In this document: positions 37,463 to 45,680 of the stretch, in pieces
How the letters are laid out: the number at the start of each line of letters is the position of its first letter
Position numbering within the stretch: position 1 is the first letter of the stretch
The notes under the pieces: model-generated
What the model was told of the DNA's origin: nothing
The model's database searches: none
What the model saw: the letters and a program-made list of their open reading frames with translations, nothing else
Source of the DNA: Planctomycetota bacterium
GTDB lineage: Bacteria; Planctomycetota; Phycisphaerae; UBA1845
Length of the DNA: 57,391 nucleotides
Reading direction: 5' to 3'
Assembly: GCA_024275565.1 (NCBI GenBank)
Contig: JAJRYY010000041.1
Location: 1-57,391, forward strand
Program-made: the position numbers and the translations under genes

Positions 37463-38134
37463 CTAGGAATCGGCCCGCTGCTTTAAGGGATGATGTTCGT
37501 GAGTACCTTCATCCTTCATCGACTCAAAACTGAATGGCTTCTCTGGCTTGGTAGGACCGCGACCGTCATGACATTTCATACAACTGGACTCATCGGGCTT
37601 GATGAGACCGGAAGCAAGCATCTCTTCTTCGGTGTATGTGCGTCCTGTCATCAGGATTTTCTTATGCAGTTTGATGTACGAACCACCAGGTCCGTGACAG
37701 CTTTCACAACCTACGCCTTCCAGAGCTTTCGCCTTGCGCACAGCTTTCTTGTCGGCTGCATTGGGCGTGGCATAACCACCCGGCTTGCCATATCCCACGG
37801 TATGACATTCGAGACATTTCGCATCGGTCGTGTAATCCTTCTTCGGGTCGAGCCCAAATTTCAACTTTATCTCAGCCTCGGCGTCGGGCTTGAGCGTTTC
37901 GAAGGCTTTGCCCATGGAGGTCTCGGCCCAGCTTTTATAGATTTTAATGTGGCATTTCTTACATTTCTTAGATCCGACATATTTTGCAGTATTGTCGCTG
38001 ACCGCCAGCATCGCATGGGAAACGCTGGTCAACAACGGAGCATCCTGTGCAACGGCCCGCTGCGAGCCCTGATAAAACCCGATGAGTAAGGATGTAAATG
38101 CCAACGCGACTACAACAGTGATTCGTCGATTCAT
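37463..38134 (-). CDS. Tetrahaem cytochrome c, c554-like
   Basis: A 223-residue exported protein: signal peptide ending near RAVAQ, then YVGSKKCKKCHIKIYKSW, the start typical of the cytochrome c554/c-prime-like family. Four CxxCH motifs lie at 58, 107, 143 and 185 (CKKCH, CLECH, CESCH, CMKCH); the third is in the usual GVGCESCHGPGG. Further His (for example HEHHP near the C-terminus) can serve as axial ligands. It is a periplasmic electron carrier, 44 bp downstream of the haem ligase gene and thus probably in its transcript. Confidence 0.9.
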   Translation of the reverse strand: MNRRITVVVALAFTSLLIGFYQGSQRAVAQDAPLLTSVSHAMLAVSDNTAKYVGSKKCKKCHIKIYKSWAETSMGKAFETLKPDAEAEIKLKFGLDPKKDYTTDAKCLECHTVGYGKPGGYATPNAADKKAVRKAKALEGVGCESCHGPGGSYIKLHKKILMTGRTYTEEEMLASGLIKPDESSCMKCHDGRGPTKPEKPFSFESMKDEGTHEHHPLKQRADS

Positions 38135-38178
38135 TTTAGTCTTCCTGTATCCCAGAGCAGTCCATGATTAAACTTGTT

Positions 38179-41100
38179 TCATCCAGTCACGGTCAGGTCA
38201 TCACCGACAACCCAATCACCCGTTTCAGGCGGACGATCATAGCCTACCGTGTTTCGCTTCCTTGCCAAGTAGATCCCACAGCACAAAACCACAAAGAACA
38301 GGTCACAGGCAGCAGATTCCAGCACCCGACGCACCACCGCCCCACTGCCAAATCCGTAGCTGTGCAACCCGGTCCCAAGTACATAATTGACGCCAACATA
38401 GGTCATGATAATCAACCAGAATGCTAGAATGCTCTTCAGAGCAGTCGCCAGCATTCCAGACCCCAACACCATGAACACGAGCGCAGCACACGCAACTGCA
38501 ACACCCAGCACGCTGTTAAAAGACACATGGTCCAGATTCACCAGTACCAGAACAACCACGCAAACAGCAACAGCAATCGATGCAGCCGCACTCCAGCGAA
38601 CACCATGGTGCATCCCCGTGCGACAGTGGAGAATCGTCAGGTATCCGAGCAATGCAACCAGCGACCAGACCTCCTTCGGATCCCATCCCCAATACCTGCC
38701 CCATGATGACGCCGCCCAGATACTACCTGAGACGATCCCCACGAAGAGCAGAATCGATCCAACATGGACGTACCAGTAGTGCAACGAATCAAGCATGGCG
38801 TGCAGTGTTCGTTTCTGCGGAGCCACAGCAAAACACGCCAGTTGCGCATGAGCAAACAGTACCGCCAACGCCAATACCGAATAGGAAGTCATCACGATTG
38901 GTACATGGATGGACATCCACACAGTATCTGAAAGAACCGGTGGTATCGGGCTTATAAACTGATTGATGGGCAGGCAGTCGCCCAGCAATAATGCAATGCA
39001 GGAGAGCATCGCCGCCGTGACGGATACGATCCGATGACGTAACACAACAATGGTTATGATTGCAAACGCACCCGCACCCCAGCTCAGAAACAGAAGCGAT
39101 TCGAACATGTTGGACGCAGGGATGCGACCGGCGATCGTCCACCGCAGAACCAGGCCGTACGTCAGCAGCAGAAACCCGCTCATCAGAACAATACCCGATA
39201 ACAGATCCACCGAACGGCGACGGAAATGCAGGCTCAGCAGCGAGAGCACACTCCCACCCAGCAGCACAATCCAGGCAAAATGAAATGGGCGTAAACGATT
39301 GTATCTCAATTCGGTGGCGATCAGACTTGCATCAGGCTGAAACGCTGCAGGCAGTTGATGAAGCGCGGCGACCAGAACGGCGCTCTCCCTTGAAAAATCG
39401 ACGGCATGGTCCGCACGAAAGGCTGCTCCCAACCCCTGCCATGCTCGCTGAACCCGACCGACAGCCTCGGAACGCGCAGGCTGATTCATACGGATCGGCT
39501 GCCACGCCGCGAGCGCATCATTCGGGTCAGGAATGAGCGGAATGGTTCGCCCCTGAAAGCATTCGTGCAACAGCAGCAGCTTGCGGTGGATCTCGCGGAC
39601 CTCCTTCTGCAGGGAATCGGGCTTCTGTCCTGCTTCTAGTCGGTTGGCTTCGTCCACCAGAGAGTGCAGGTATCGATGAGCAGTCAGTTGTCGATATGAG
39701 AAAGATTCGACGCTTTCAGCAAGCCGAATCTCCCGGCGAAGTTCGTCGCTGTTGATCCTGATCATCGGATCGTCCAGCCAGGCATCCGCATTGAAGGTCC
39801 ACGAGAGAAGCACGTGGACAGGATCGAGATCCTCAAACCGCTGTGTTCCGGTCACGGACTGAACCACATCGCGGGCGAGTGTGTCGAGCGGCATGTACCG
39901 CCCATCGTACTGAACAGGCAGCGATCGAATCACCTCGATATCAAGGGTATCCGGCATGATCGGCGTCGCACGCGTGACCACGGAGAGACTCATCAGAACC
40001 AGCAGCGACAACCACAATGCAGGCATGGAGCGAAGTTTCATCGACACACACCCGTCGCCGCTTCTACGCACTTGCAGCGTCGGACTGTGTGGCTGGGTCG
40101 GACTAAGTTGCTGGGTCGGACTGTGTGGCTGGGTCCGTTCTTCTGAAGATGGGACATTGTGTTCCCGATCTCCCAAATCGTGGCCAGGGAACGCGTAGCG
40201 GCCTTCCCTCATCCGGCTGACGAGAACAATCACCATCCCCAGAAAGGTGCCCAGATATCCGGAAAATGTGATGACCATCCCCGGATCTCGCGAAACGCTC
40301 AACACGCTCCGCGTCGCCCCATGATCCATCTGATAACTCGACTGGAAGAACGTCAGCCCACCATAAGAGGTTGGGTGATTCATACGGACCAGGCGCTGTT
40401 CACGCTGCCCCGTCGCGCGATCAGTGAACGTCAGTTGACTGCGAAATGAACGGGGTTGTTGCATCCCGGGGTAATAATCGATCCGAAAGTGGTCCAGCCT
40501 CACGGAGAAACCAAAGGGTTGCTGCTGACCCGTATAGACCAGACGGACCGTGTCCCCTCCCAGATGCACTGGGGTGACATGGCCACGACGTACCCAGATG
40601 CGTTCGTCGATCTCGCCTTTTCGAACGCGCACAAGCAAGGCAGCCACCCGGTCAGGCCGAACCCTCTCCAGGGGAACGGTTTCCGTATTCAGCTTCGCAT
40701 GCGTGAAATGACGCACCAGCGTGAGCAATCTGCCAGGCCAGGGCGTTTCCACAGGGAGGCCGAAGTCGAGCCGGACGACCTCCTCGGGCGTTCCTTCCCA
40801 GGCGAATCGGGCAAAAATCATATTATCCGGACCCAGGATAATCTCGACATCTGTCTCCGGCTTTGGCACGACAGGGCAGGTGAATGTAACCCTCAAATTC
40901 TCGAGATGGTGGTCGTCCAGATTCGCATCGATCTCAGGGTATTCCGAGAAAACAAGGCGACGATCAACCACATCGCTCTCCGTCGCACCGTTCCCGGAAA
41001 TGGTCAGTTCGACGGCAGGATTCGTGGGCAGGGATGAAATATTACCGATTTTACCGTCCGGACCGATGGATGCGTGGGTCCAGACGTTCACGCCCTTGAT

Positions 41101-41943
41101 CCGGTATCCACTGCTTCCGATAGCAACCGGCGATTGCAGACAGTCCGCCAGAAGGATGTCCGTGCGGATATCGTCGATTGTGACCGAAACAAGCCCTTCG
41201 GAAATCCAGGTCCGACGATCTTCGCCGGCAGAAAAACCGATCATCTGCTCAGCATCCGCCAATCGGTATGCAATCGACGCCGGCCCCACATGCGATGGCT
41301 TCCCTTCAACAAGCCAGGCCGTCTCATCGGAATTCCCACGAGCAAAGGAAATTTGGACCGCCTCTCTTGCCTCGGCTCCGTCATCGGTCATCCGCTCCAC
41401 CACGCTCGAATCGGGAACGTAGCGTTCAACCGTGATCCGCGCGCCGAGCGACTCATGCAATAGCTCCGGCATTATCGGACGTTCTACTTCCTCCAGTCCG
41501 CCGATCGGAGATTCCAGCTCAGCTGTAACCGTCTCTCCACCATACGAGACACCCAGCATCTCCTGCTGCCCCACGAAGGTGTCGCGCGACTCCCCTTCTG
41601 CGATGATCAGTTGACCATCGAGACCGAAATGATGCGTGGTCCAGGCTCCGATAAGGATGAGAACGATGGAAGCGTGCGTGAGGACAAATCCAAGATGCTG
41701 ACGCCTGAGAGGCCAACGGACTGCCACCGCAGCCAGCATGTTCAGGCTCAGCATCGCCAGCAACAGCGTGAACCAGGCGGACTGGTAAACCCGAGCAAGC
41801 GCTTGTTCGCTTCCGCGCGAAGATTCAATCACCGTGGCGGCCCCGAGCGCGAAAATCAGAGAGGCAAGAATGGTTGCACCAAGCCGCAACGAACCAGTCA
41901 AATAAAGCGATGTTTTAATAAATCCATGATTGCTTTCTTTCAT
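38179..41943 (-). CDS. ccsBA: Fused ResB-CcsA cytochrome c synthase
   Basis: A 1254-residue membrane protein of cytochrome c maturation System II, which exports haem and attaches it to CxxCH motifs. The N-terminal part (1 to about 600) is ResB/Ccs1-like: three membrane helices near the start, a large periplasmic domain and a fourth helix (VITFSGYLGTFLGMVIVLVS). After a linker comes a second hydrophobic signal-like segment (Met 635), a periplasmic domain opening with LPVQYDGRYMPLDTLARD, and the CcsA part with multiple helices and the haem-handling WWD motif WGRYWGWDPKEVW (about 1081-1093) and flanking His. The linker contains an 18-bp tandem repeat, so the two halves look like separate genes joined in frame. 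A sigma-54-type promoter precedes it. Confidence 0.93.
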   Translation of the reverse strand: MKESNHGFIKTSLYLTGSLRLGATILASLIFALGAATVIESSRGSEQALARVYQSAWFTLLLAMLSLNMLAAVAVRWPLRRQHLGFVLTHASIVLILIGAWTTHHFGLDGQLIIAEGESRDTFVGQQEMLGVSYGGETVTAELESPIGGLEEVERPIMPELLHESLGARITVERYVPDSSVVERMTDDGAEAREAVQISFARGNSDETAWLVEGKPSHVGPASIAYRLADAEQMIGFSAGEDRRTWISEGLVSVTIDDIRTDILLADCLQSPVAIGSSGYRIKGVNVWTHASIGPDGKIGNISSLPTNPAVELTISGNGATESDVVDRRLVFSEYPEIDANLDDHHLENLRVTFTCPVVPKPETDVEIILGPDNMIFARFAWEGTPEEVVRLDFGLPVETPWPGRLLTLVRHFTHAKLNTETVPLERVRPDRVAALLVRVRKGEIDERIWVRRGHVTPVHLGGDTVRLVYTGQQQPFGFSVRLDHFRIDYYPGMQQPRSFRSQLTFTDRATGQREQRLVRMNHPTSYGGLTFFQSSYQMDHGATRSVLSVSRDPGMVITFSGYLGTFLGMVIVLVSRMREGRYAFPGHDLGDREHNVPSSEERTQPHSPTQQLSPTQPHSPTLQVRRSGDGCVSMKLRSMPALWLSLLVLMSLSVVTRATPIMPDTLDIEVIRSLPVQYDGRYMPLDTLARDVVQSVTGTQRFEDLDPVHVLLSWTFNADAWLDDPMIRINSDELRREIRLAESVESFSYRQLTAHRYLHSLVDEANRLEAGQKPDSLQKEVREIHRKLLLLHECFQGRTIPLIPDPNDALAAWQPIRMNQPARSEAVGRVQRAWQGLGAAFRADHAVDFSRESAVLVAALHQLPAAFQPDASLIATELRYNRLRPFHFAWIVLLGGSVLSLLSLHFRRRSVDLLSGIVLMSGFLLLTYGLVLRWTIAGRIPASNMFESLLFLSWGAGAFAIITIVVLRHRIVSVTAAMLSCIALLLGDCLPINQFISPIPPVLSDTVWMSIHVPIVMTSYSVLALAVLFAHAQLACFAVAPQKRTLHAMLDSLHYWYVHVGSILLFVGIVSGSIWAASSWGRYWGWDPKEVWSLVALLGYLTILHCRTGMHHGVRWSAAASIAVAVCVVVLVLVNLDHVSFNSVLGVAVACAALVFMVLGSGMLATALKSILAFWLIIMTYVGVNYVLGTGLHSYGFGSGAVVRRVLESAACDLFFVVLCCGIYLARKRNTVGYDRPPETGDWVVGDDLTVTG
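40081..40134. repeat. 18-bp tandem repeat at ResB-CcsA junction
   Basis: CGGACTGTGTGGCTGGGT at 40081 and 40117, with a diverged copy at 40099. It encodes TQPHSP-type repeats in the linker between the ResB and CcsA halves. Confidence 0.92.
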
Positions 41944-42036
41944 GATTGAGGCCCCCTTGTACCTCGAAGCATCCGATGTTTCGGAGCATCCGTCGCCCGT
42001 TCTTACTGCCTGCGAGGCCTAGTCTGGATTTGGACC

Positions 42037-42052
42037 AGCACGCGCCATGCCA
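42037..42052 (-). promoter_or_regulatory. Sigma-54 promoter before ccsBA
   Basis: On the minus strand TGGCATGGCGCGTGCT: it keeps GG-N10-GC and matches the consensus TGGCACG-N4-TTGCW at 10 of 12 defined positions. Transcription would start near 42026, about 80 bp before the ccsBA ATG. Confidence 0.65.
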
Positions 42053-42071
42053 GCAAGTACCCCATATATTA

Positions 42072-42120
42072 AGACGTCTGACGCAGTCAGATGAGGTCCG
42101 ATATTCTCAAATTTGAGAAT
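42072..42120. promoter_or_regulatory. Palindrome cluster, likely activator site
   Basis: A perfect 18-bp palindrome ATTCTCAAATTTGAGAAT at 42103-42120 lies about 75-95 bp upstream of the predicted sigma-54 start of ccsBA, the usual distance for an NtrC-family enhancer. It also lies 149 bp before the divergent histidine kinase start. Shorter palindromes are next to it: AGACGTCT (42072-42079) and CTGAC-GCA-GTCAG (42078-42090). Confidence 0.6.
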
Positions 42121-42268
42121 CGAACTTTCCCGAAACGGGGAATATCCATAGCTTGTTGGCCTTGATTTTTGGGAAAGAACGCAGTCTATGAATGGGCGAT
42201 CGTTCAAGTTAGACTGTACACATGCTTGCTTGATTGATTGGTTGGTTTGCCGTTCCCGGAGCCGGGAC

Positions 42269-43711
42269 ATGAAGAAACGCATCATTATCTGTTTGGCCAT
42301 CCTGCTGATTCTTTGCGTGGTCGGCGATGCGATCGCCGTATTCTCCCTCAGTCGCACAGTTGCACAACTTCGCAATCTGGTCGAATTCCACCGCATTCAG
42401 ACACTTAGAACCTCTCTCGTATCCGACGGCGTACGACTTCGGGCAGATTTGATCGCTCGGCTGGCTGACCGCCCTGTTCCGAGTAAGACGGTCCATGCTC
42501 ATGTGGAGCGTTTTAATGCTTCGCTGACAGCGTGTGGCAGTTGTCATCATGACCCGGAGATTCAGACATTTCTCGACAATCAGCGCAAGACTTTTGATCG
42601 ATATCGGGCTTCGATTGAGGCGTTGGACATCGCAGCCACCGATCGTAAGCCCCAATTTGAGCAAATCGCGCTCTCGATCGTTGAAGAGCTCAATTCTCGT
42701 TCACTTGAGCTATCTGACCGGGCGTTGCGACATTTGAGCCTGCGCAGTGATGACATGACGGCTGACGTGTCTCGTGCGTGGCGGGTGCTTTGTGTGACCA
42801 TGATTTCGGCCCTGATTTGCGGCGGGATTGTGGCGTTTCACTTGAAAAACCGGATTACGCGTCCTGTTGAGCAGTTGCTTGATGGAATTTCCCGGGCTAG
42901 GTCCGGACAGCCTGGCGGTACGCGACTGTCGCCGGATGCAGATGAGGAGTTTCGCCAGTTGGCGGATGCGTTCGATCGTGCTTATGGAGAGTTGAAGAGT
43001 ACACAGGACAATATGGTCCAGGCTGAGAAAATGGCTGCCATCGGGACACTCGCGGCTGGCGTCGCTCATGAGGTTGGAAATCCGCTCTCCAGCATTTCAG
43101 CGGTCGTGCAGGTGATGCTGCGAAAGTGTGAAGACGATACGCAGAGTAAGCAGCTTCATCTGATATTGGCTGAGACGCGCCGGATATCGAAAATTATTCG
43201 TGATCTTCTGACTTTTTCCCGTCCGAGCGACCAGAGCATCCGTGAGGCGGTAGATATCGGTGCGGTGGTCGATCGCATGCTCACGCTGGTCGGATACGAT
43301 CGACGCACGCGGGAAGTGGAGATTTCCTGCAAATCCCTTAGCGAGGTTGGACCGGTTCTGGGCGATCCCGACCGGATTTTGCTCGTATTTCTGAATGTGG
43401 TCATGAACGCGATCGATGCCATCGTGGAGCAGGGGGGGAGGGGGAAGCTTAGCATCTCCGCTCAGGCTGTTGATGGTAAAGCGGTCATCCTATTCGCTGA
43501 CGACGGACCGGGGATGACCGAGCAGCAACTGAAAAGCGCGTTCGAGCCGTTTGTGACGAGCAAGGAGCCAGGCAAGGGGACCGGTCTTGGGTTGTGGATC
43601 TCGCATCAGGTTATCAAGCAGCATGAAGGAAGCATTCGCATCGACAGTCAAATGGGTCAGGGCGTTACCGTCACGATTGCGTTGCCCTTGAAAAATGGTG
43701 ATGAGGATTGA
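42269..43711 (+). CDS. Histidine kinase with periplasmic CxxCH sensor
   Basis: A 480-residue membrane kinase. The ATG at 42269 starts the first membrane helix (about 4-26). A periplasmic sensor of about 145 residues contains TACGSCHHDPE (CxxCH at 89-93), so it probably binds a c-type haem. A second helix (about 173-190), HAMP-like linker (KNRITRPVEQLLDGI) and dimerisation domain with the phospho-accepting His 267 (AAGVAHEVGNPLSS) follow. The ATP domain has NVVMNAIDAI (N box), FADDGPGM and GTGLGLWIS. All catalytic motifs are present. It is paired with the downstream NtrC-type regulator and is likely to sense redox state, oxygen, NO or haem supply. Confidence 0.93.
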   Translation: MKKRIIICLAILLILCVVGDAIAVFSLSRTVAQLRNLVEFHRIQTLRTSLVSDGVRLRADLIARLADRPVPSKTVHAHVERFNASLTACGSCHHDPEIQTFLDNQRKTFDRYRASIEALDIAATDRKPQFEQIALSIVEELNSRSLELSDRALRHLSLRSDDMTADVSRAWRVLCVTMISALICGGIVAFHLKNRITRPVEQLLDGISRARSGQPGGTRLSPDADEEFRQLADAFDRAYGELKSTQDNMVQAEKMAAIGTLAAGVAHEVGNPLSSISAVVQVMLRKCEDDTQSKQLHLILAETRRISKIIRDLLTFSRPSDQSIREAVDIGAVVDRMLTLVGYDRRTREVEISCKSLSEVGPVLGDPDRILLVFLNVVMNAIDAIVEQGGRGKLSISAQAVDGKAVILFADDGPGMTEQQLKSAFEPFVTSKEPGKGTGLGLWISHQVIKQHEGSIRIDSQMGQGVTVTIALPLKNGDED

Positions 43712-43812
43712 CCTGGTCCGCCGCCGATTTACCCCTGCCGACGCCGGAATGACTGGACGATTGTGATGCTCCAGTGGTTCGTCACAGCTTGGAATTCGGG
43801 TTGTGCTTCTAT

Positions 43813-43876
43813 TCCGAGCCGTGACCGTAAGGGAGCGGACCCTGGAAAAACCGCTCCCTTACGGTCACGGCTCGGA
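43813..43876. repeat. 26-bp perfect inverted repeat
   Basis: Left arm 43813-43838 and right arm 43851-43876 are exact reverse complements over 26 bp (ends TCCGAGCCGTGACCGTAAGG), with a 12-nt loop. It lies 100 bp after the kinase stop. No T-run follows. The sequence looks like an inverted pair of a dispersed element. Confidence 0.9.
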
Positions 43877-43942
43877 TAAACGTCAACAATTCGAAAGCAC
43901 TACACCAGCATGACTGTAAGGGGCGCGATGTTGCAGTGATCG

Positions 43943-43970
43943 CACTGGCGGACAAGCCGCCAGTGGCACC
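43943..43970. repeat. Interspersed palindrome, copy B
   Basis: CACTGGCGGACAAGCCGCCA and the following GTGGCACC: the exact reverse complement of copy C at 56653-56680. The 589-bp spacer 43712-44300 between kinase and regulator is mainly occupied by this element and the 26-bp inverted repeat. Confidence 0.85.
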
Positions 43971-44085
43971 CGTGATGCCGGTGGTACTTTTGTCTGCGGT
44001 GGCGCGTGTGCGTTCTCATCTCTCAGCCGAGTAGAAGTGCCTGTCTATGCTTGATTGAGCAGATTTCTGCAAAATTCTGTTCGTA

Positions 44086-44101
44086 CGGTATGCGGTTTGC
44101 T
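44086..44101 (+). promoter_or_regulatory. Weak sigma-54-like promoter before regulator
   Basis: CGGTATGCGGTTTGCT keeps GG-N10-GC and an intact TTGCT -12 box but a poor -24 box (9 of 12 matches). It lies 200 bp before the regulator start; autoregulation would be usual for this family. Confidence 0.3.
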
Positions 44102-44300
44102 GGAGAAAATCTTTGTCGCGGGTTTCGTCTGCTCGTCACTCAGCCCTGTGTCCGCTGACGCTGGAGCTATTCCACCGGTCGCTTACAATGTGGCGATCTG
44201 AATGCTGCGGTTCGATCGACTGGTGACGCAGACGCGATGCAGGATTTCGTGGCTTCGGTTCGTTTGTGACTGGACTGACATTGCCCCAAGAGTGAACCCT

Positions 44301-45680
44301 ATGGACCGACATACCGTCTTGCTGGCTGACGATGAGGACACGCTTCGGGAGAATCTCGCGCTTGTTCTGAAGGATGAGGGTTTTGAAGTTCTCGCCTGTC
44401 GTGACGGAAACGAAGCGCTGCGGGCGCTCAAGTCGCATAGCGTGGATGCCATCATCACCGATCTGCGCATGCCCGGACTGACCGGGATGGAACTGATCAC
44501 GCGTGCTGCGAAACTGGCGCCCGATGCCGGGATCATCGTCATCACCGCATTTGGTGAGGTTGAAACTGCCGTTGAGGCCATGAAGCGTGGTGCGAAGGAT
44601 TACATGTGCAAGCCGATCATCTTCGACGAGGTCATTCTTCGACTGAAGAGGCTTTTCCTGCAAGATAATCTGGTTCGTGAGAATAAGCAGTTGCGTGAAC
44701 AAATTCGCGAATCGCAACCCAATTCGATGATCGTCGGACCGTCGGCTGTGATGCGTGATGTGATGCATACTATTGACAAGGTTGCCTTATCGAAGGCGAA
44801 CGTGTTGATCTGCGGTGAGAGCGGAACGGGGAAAGAGGTCATCGCGCGTGCGATTCACGAGAAAGGGCTTGGCATTGAGAAGCCTTTTATTCCGGTGAAT
44901 TGTGGCGGGCTGGCGGAATCGCTGGTCGAGAGCGAGTTGTTTGGTTATCGACAGGGTGCTTTTACGGGTGCTCACAAGGACCGCGTGGGGTATTTTGAGG
45001 CCGCACATGGTGGTACGCTGTTTCTGGATGAGATTGGCAATATGCCGCTACGCGCTCAGGCGACGGTGTTGCGTTCGATCGAGGGACGGACCATTACGCC
45101 TGTCGGAGATCATCGCCCCAAGCCTGTGGATATTCGGGTGATCGCTGCCACGAACCGAGACCTTCAGGTATCGATTGATGCGGGTGAATTTCGCGAGGAT
45201 CTGTTCTTCAGGCTTAACGTGATCAATATCGCGGTCCCCCCCTTGCGTGACCGCCCTGAGGATGTTCCGGTGCTGATCGAGCATTTTGTTGAGAAATACA
45301 ACCGAACGCTGAATAGTGATTGCCCTGGTTTTTCGCCTGAAGCGGTATCCGCTCTTGCCGGGCAGACCTGGCGTGGCAATGTGCGTGAGCTTGAGAATGT
45401 CGTCGAACGGGCATTGATTTTCGCCGACGGTGTTCGGGTGGATCTCGATCAGGTGATGTTTGCCGTGGGTGGTGCGGTCGCATTGAACGCTCCCGGTCCC
45501 GATCTTCGCACGTCGATGCGCAGTTTTGAGCGGCGACACATACTCAACACTCTGGAACGGTATGGTGGAAACAAATCGGACGCCGCACAATCGCTTGGGA
45601 TCGGACTGTCGAGCCTGTATCGAAAGATGGAAGACCTGGCCATTGAAAAGGACAACACCAGTGACTCTGATGAATCGTGA
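44301..45680 (+). CDS. NtrC-family sigma-54 response regulator
   Basis: A 459-residue activator starting at MDRHTVLLADDEDT. The receiver domain (1-120) has the acidic pair Asp 10/Asp 11, phospho-acceptor Asp 54 (IITDLRMPG) and Lys 104. The AAA+ domain (about 143-375) has Walker A GESGTGKE (172-179), the sigma-54 contact loop GAFTGA (219-224) and FLDEIG. The C-terminal Fis-type helix-turn-helix is RRHILNTLERYGGNKSDAAQSLGIGLSSLYRKM. It should bind upstream palindromes and open sigma-54 promoters when phosphorylated by the neighbouring haem-motif kinase. Its end overlaps the next cytochrome gene. Confidence 0.95.
   Translation: MDRHTVLLADDEDTLRENLALVLKDEGFEVLACRDGNEALRALKSHSVDAIITDLRMPGLTGMELITRAAKLAPDAGIIVITAFGEVETAVEAMKRGAKDYMCKPIIFDEVILRLKRLFLQDNLVRENKQLREQIRESQPNSMIVGPSAVMRDVMHTIDKVALSKANVLICGESGTGKEVIARAIHEKGLGIEKPFIPVNCGGLAESLVESELFGYRQGAFTGAHKDRVGYFEAAHGGTLFLDEIGNMPLRAQATVLRSIEGRTITPVGDHRPKPVDIRVIAATNRDLQVSIDAGEFREDLFFRLNVINIAVPPLRDRPEDVPVLIEHFVEKYNRTLNSDCPGFSPEAVSALAGQTWRGNVRELENVVERALIFADGVRVDLDQVMFAVGGAVALNAPGPDLRTSMRSFERRHILNTLERYGGNKSDAAQSLGIGLSSLYRKMEDLAIEKDNTSDSDES

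Noticed and set aside
43813..43876. Ends of an insertion sequence
   Set aside because: Only 12 bp lie between the arms, no transposase gene is near and no target duplication is visible.
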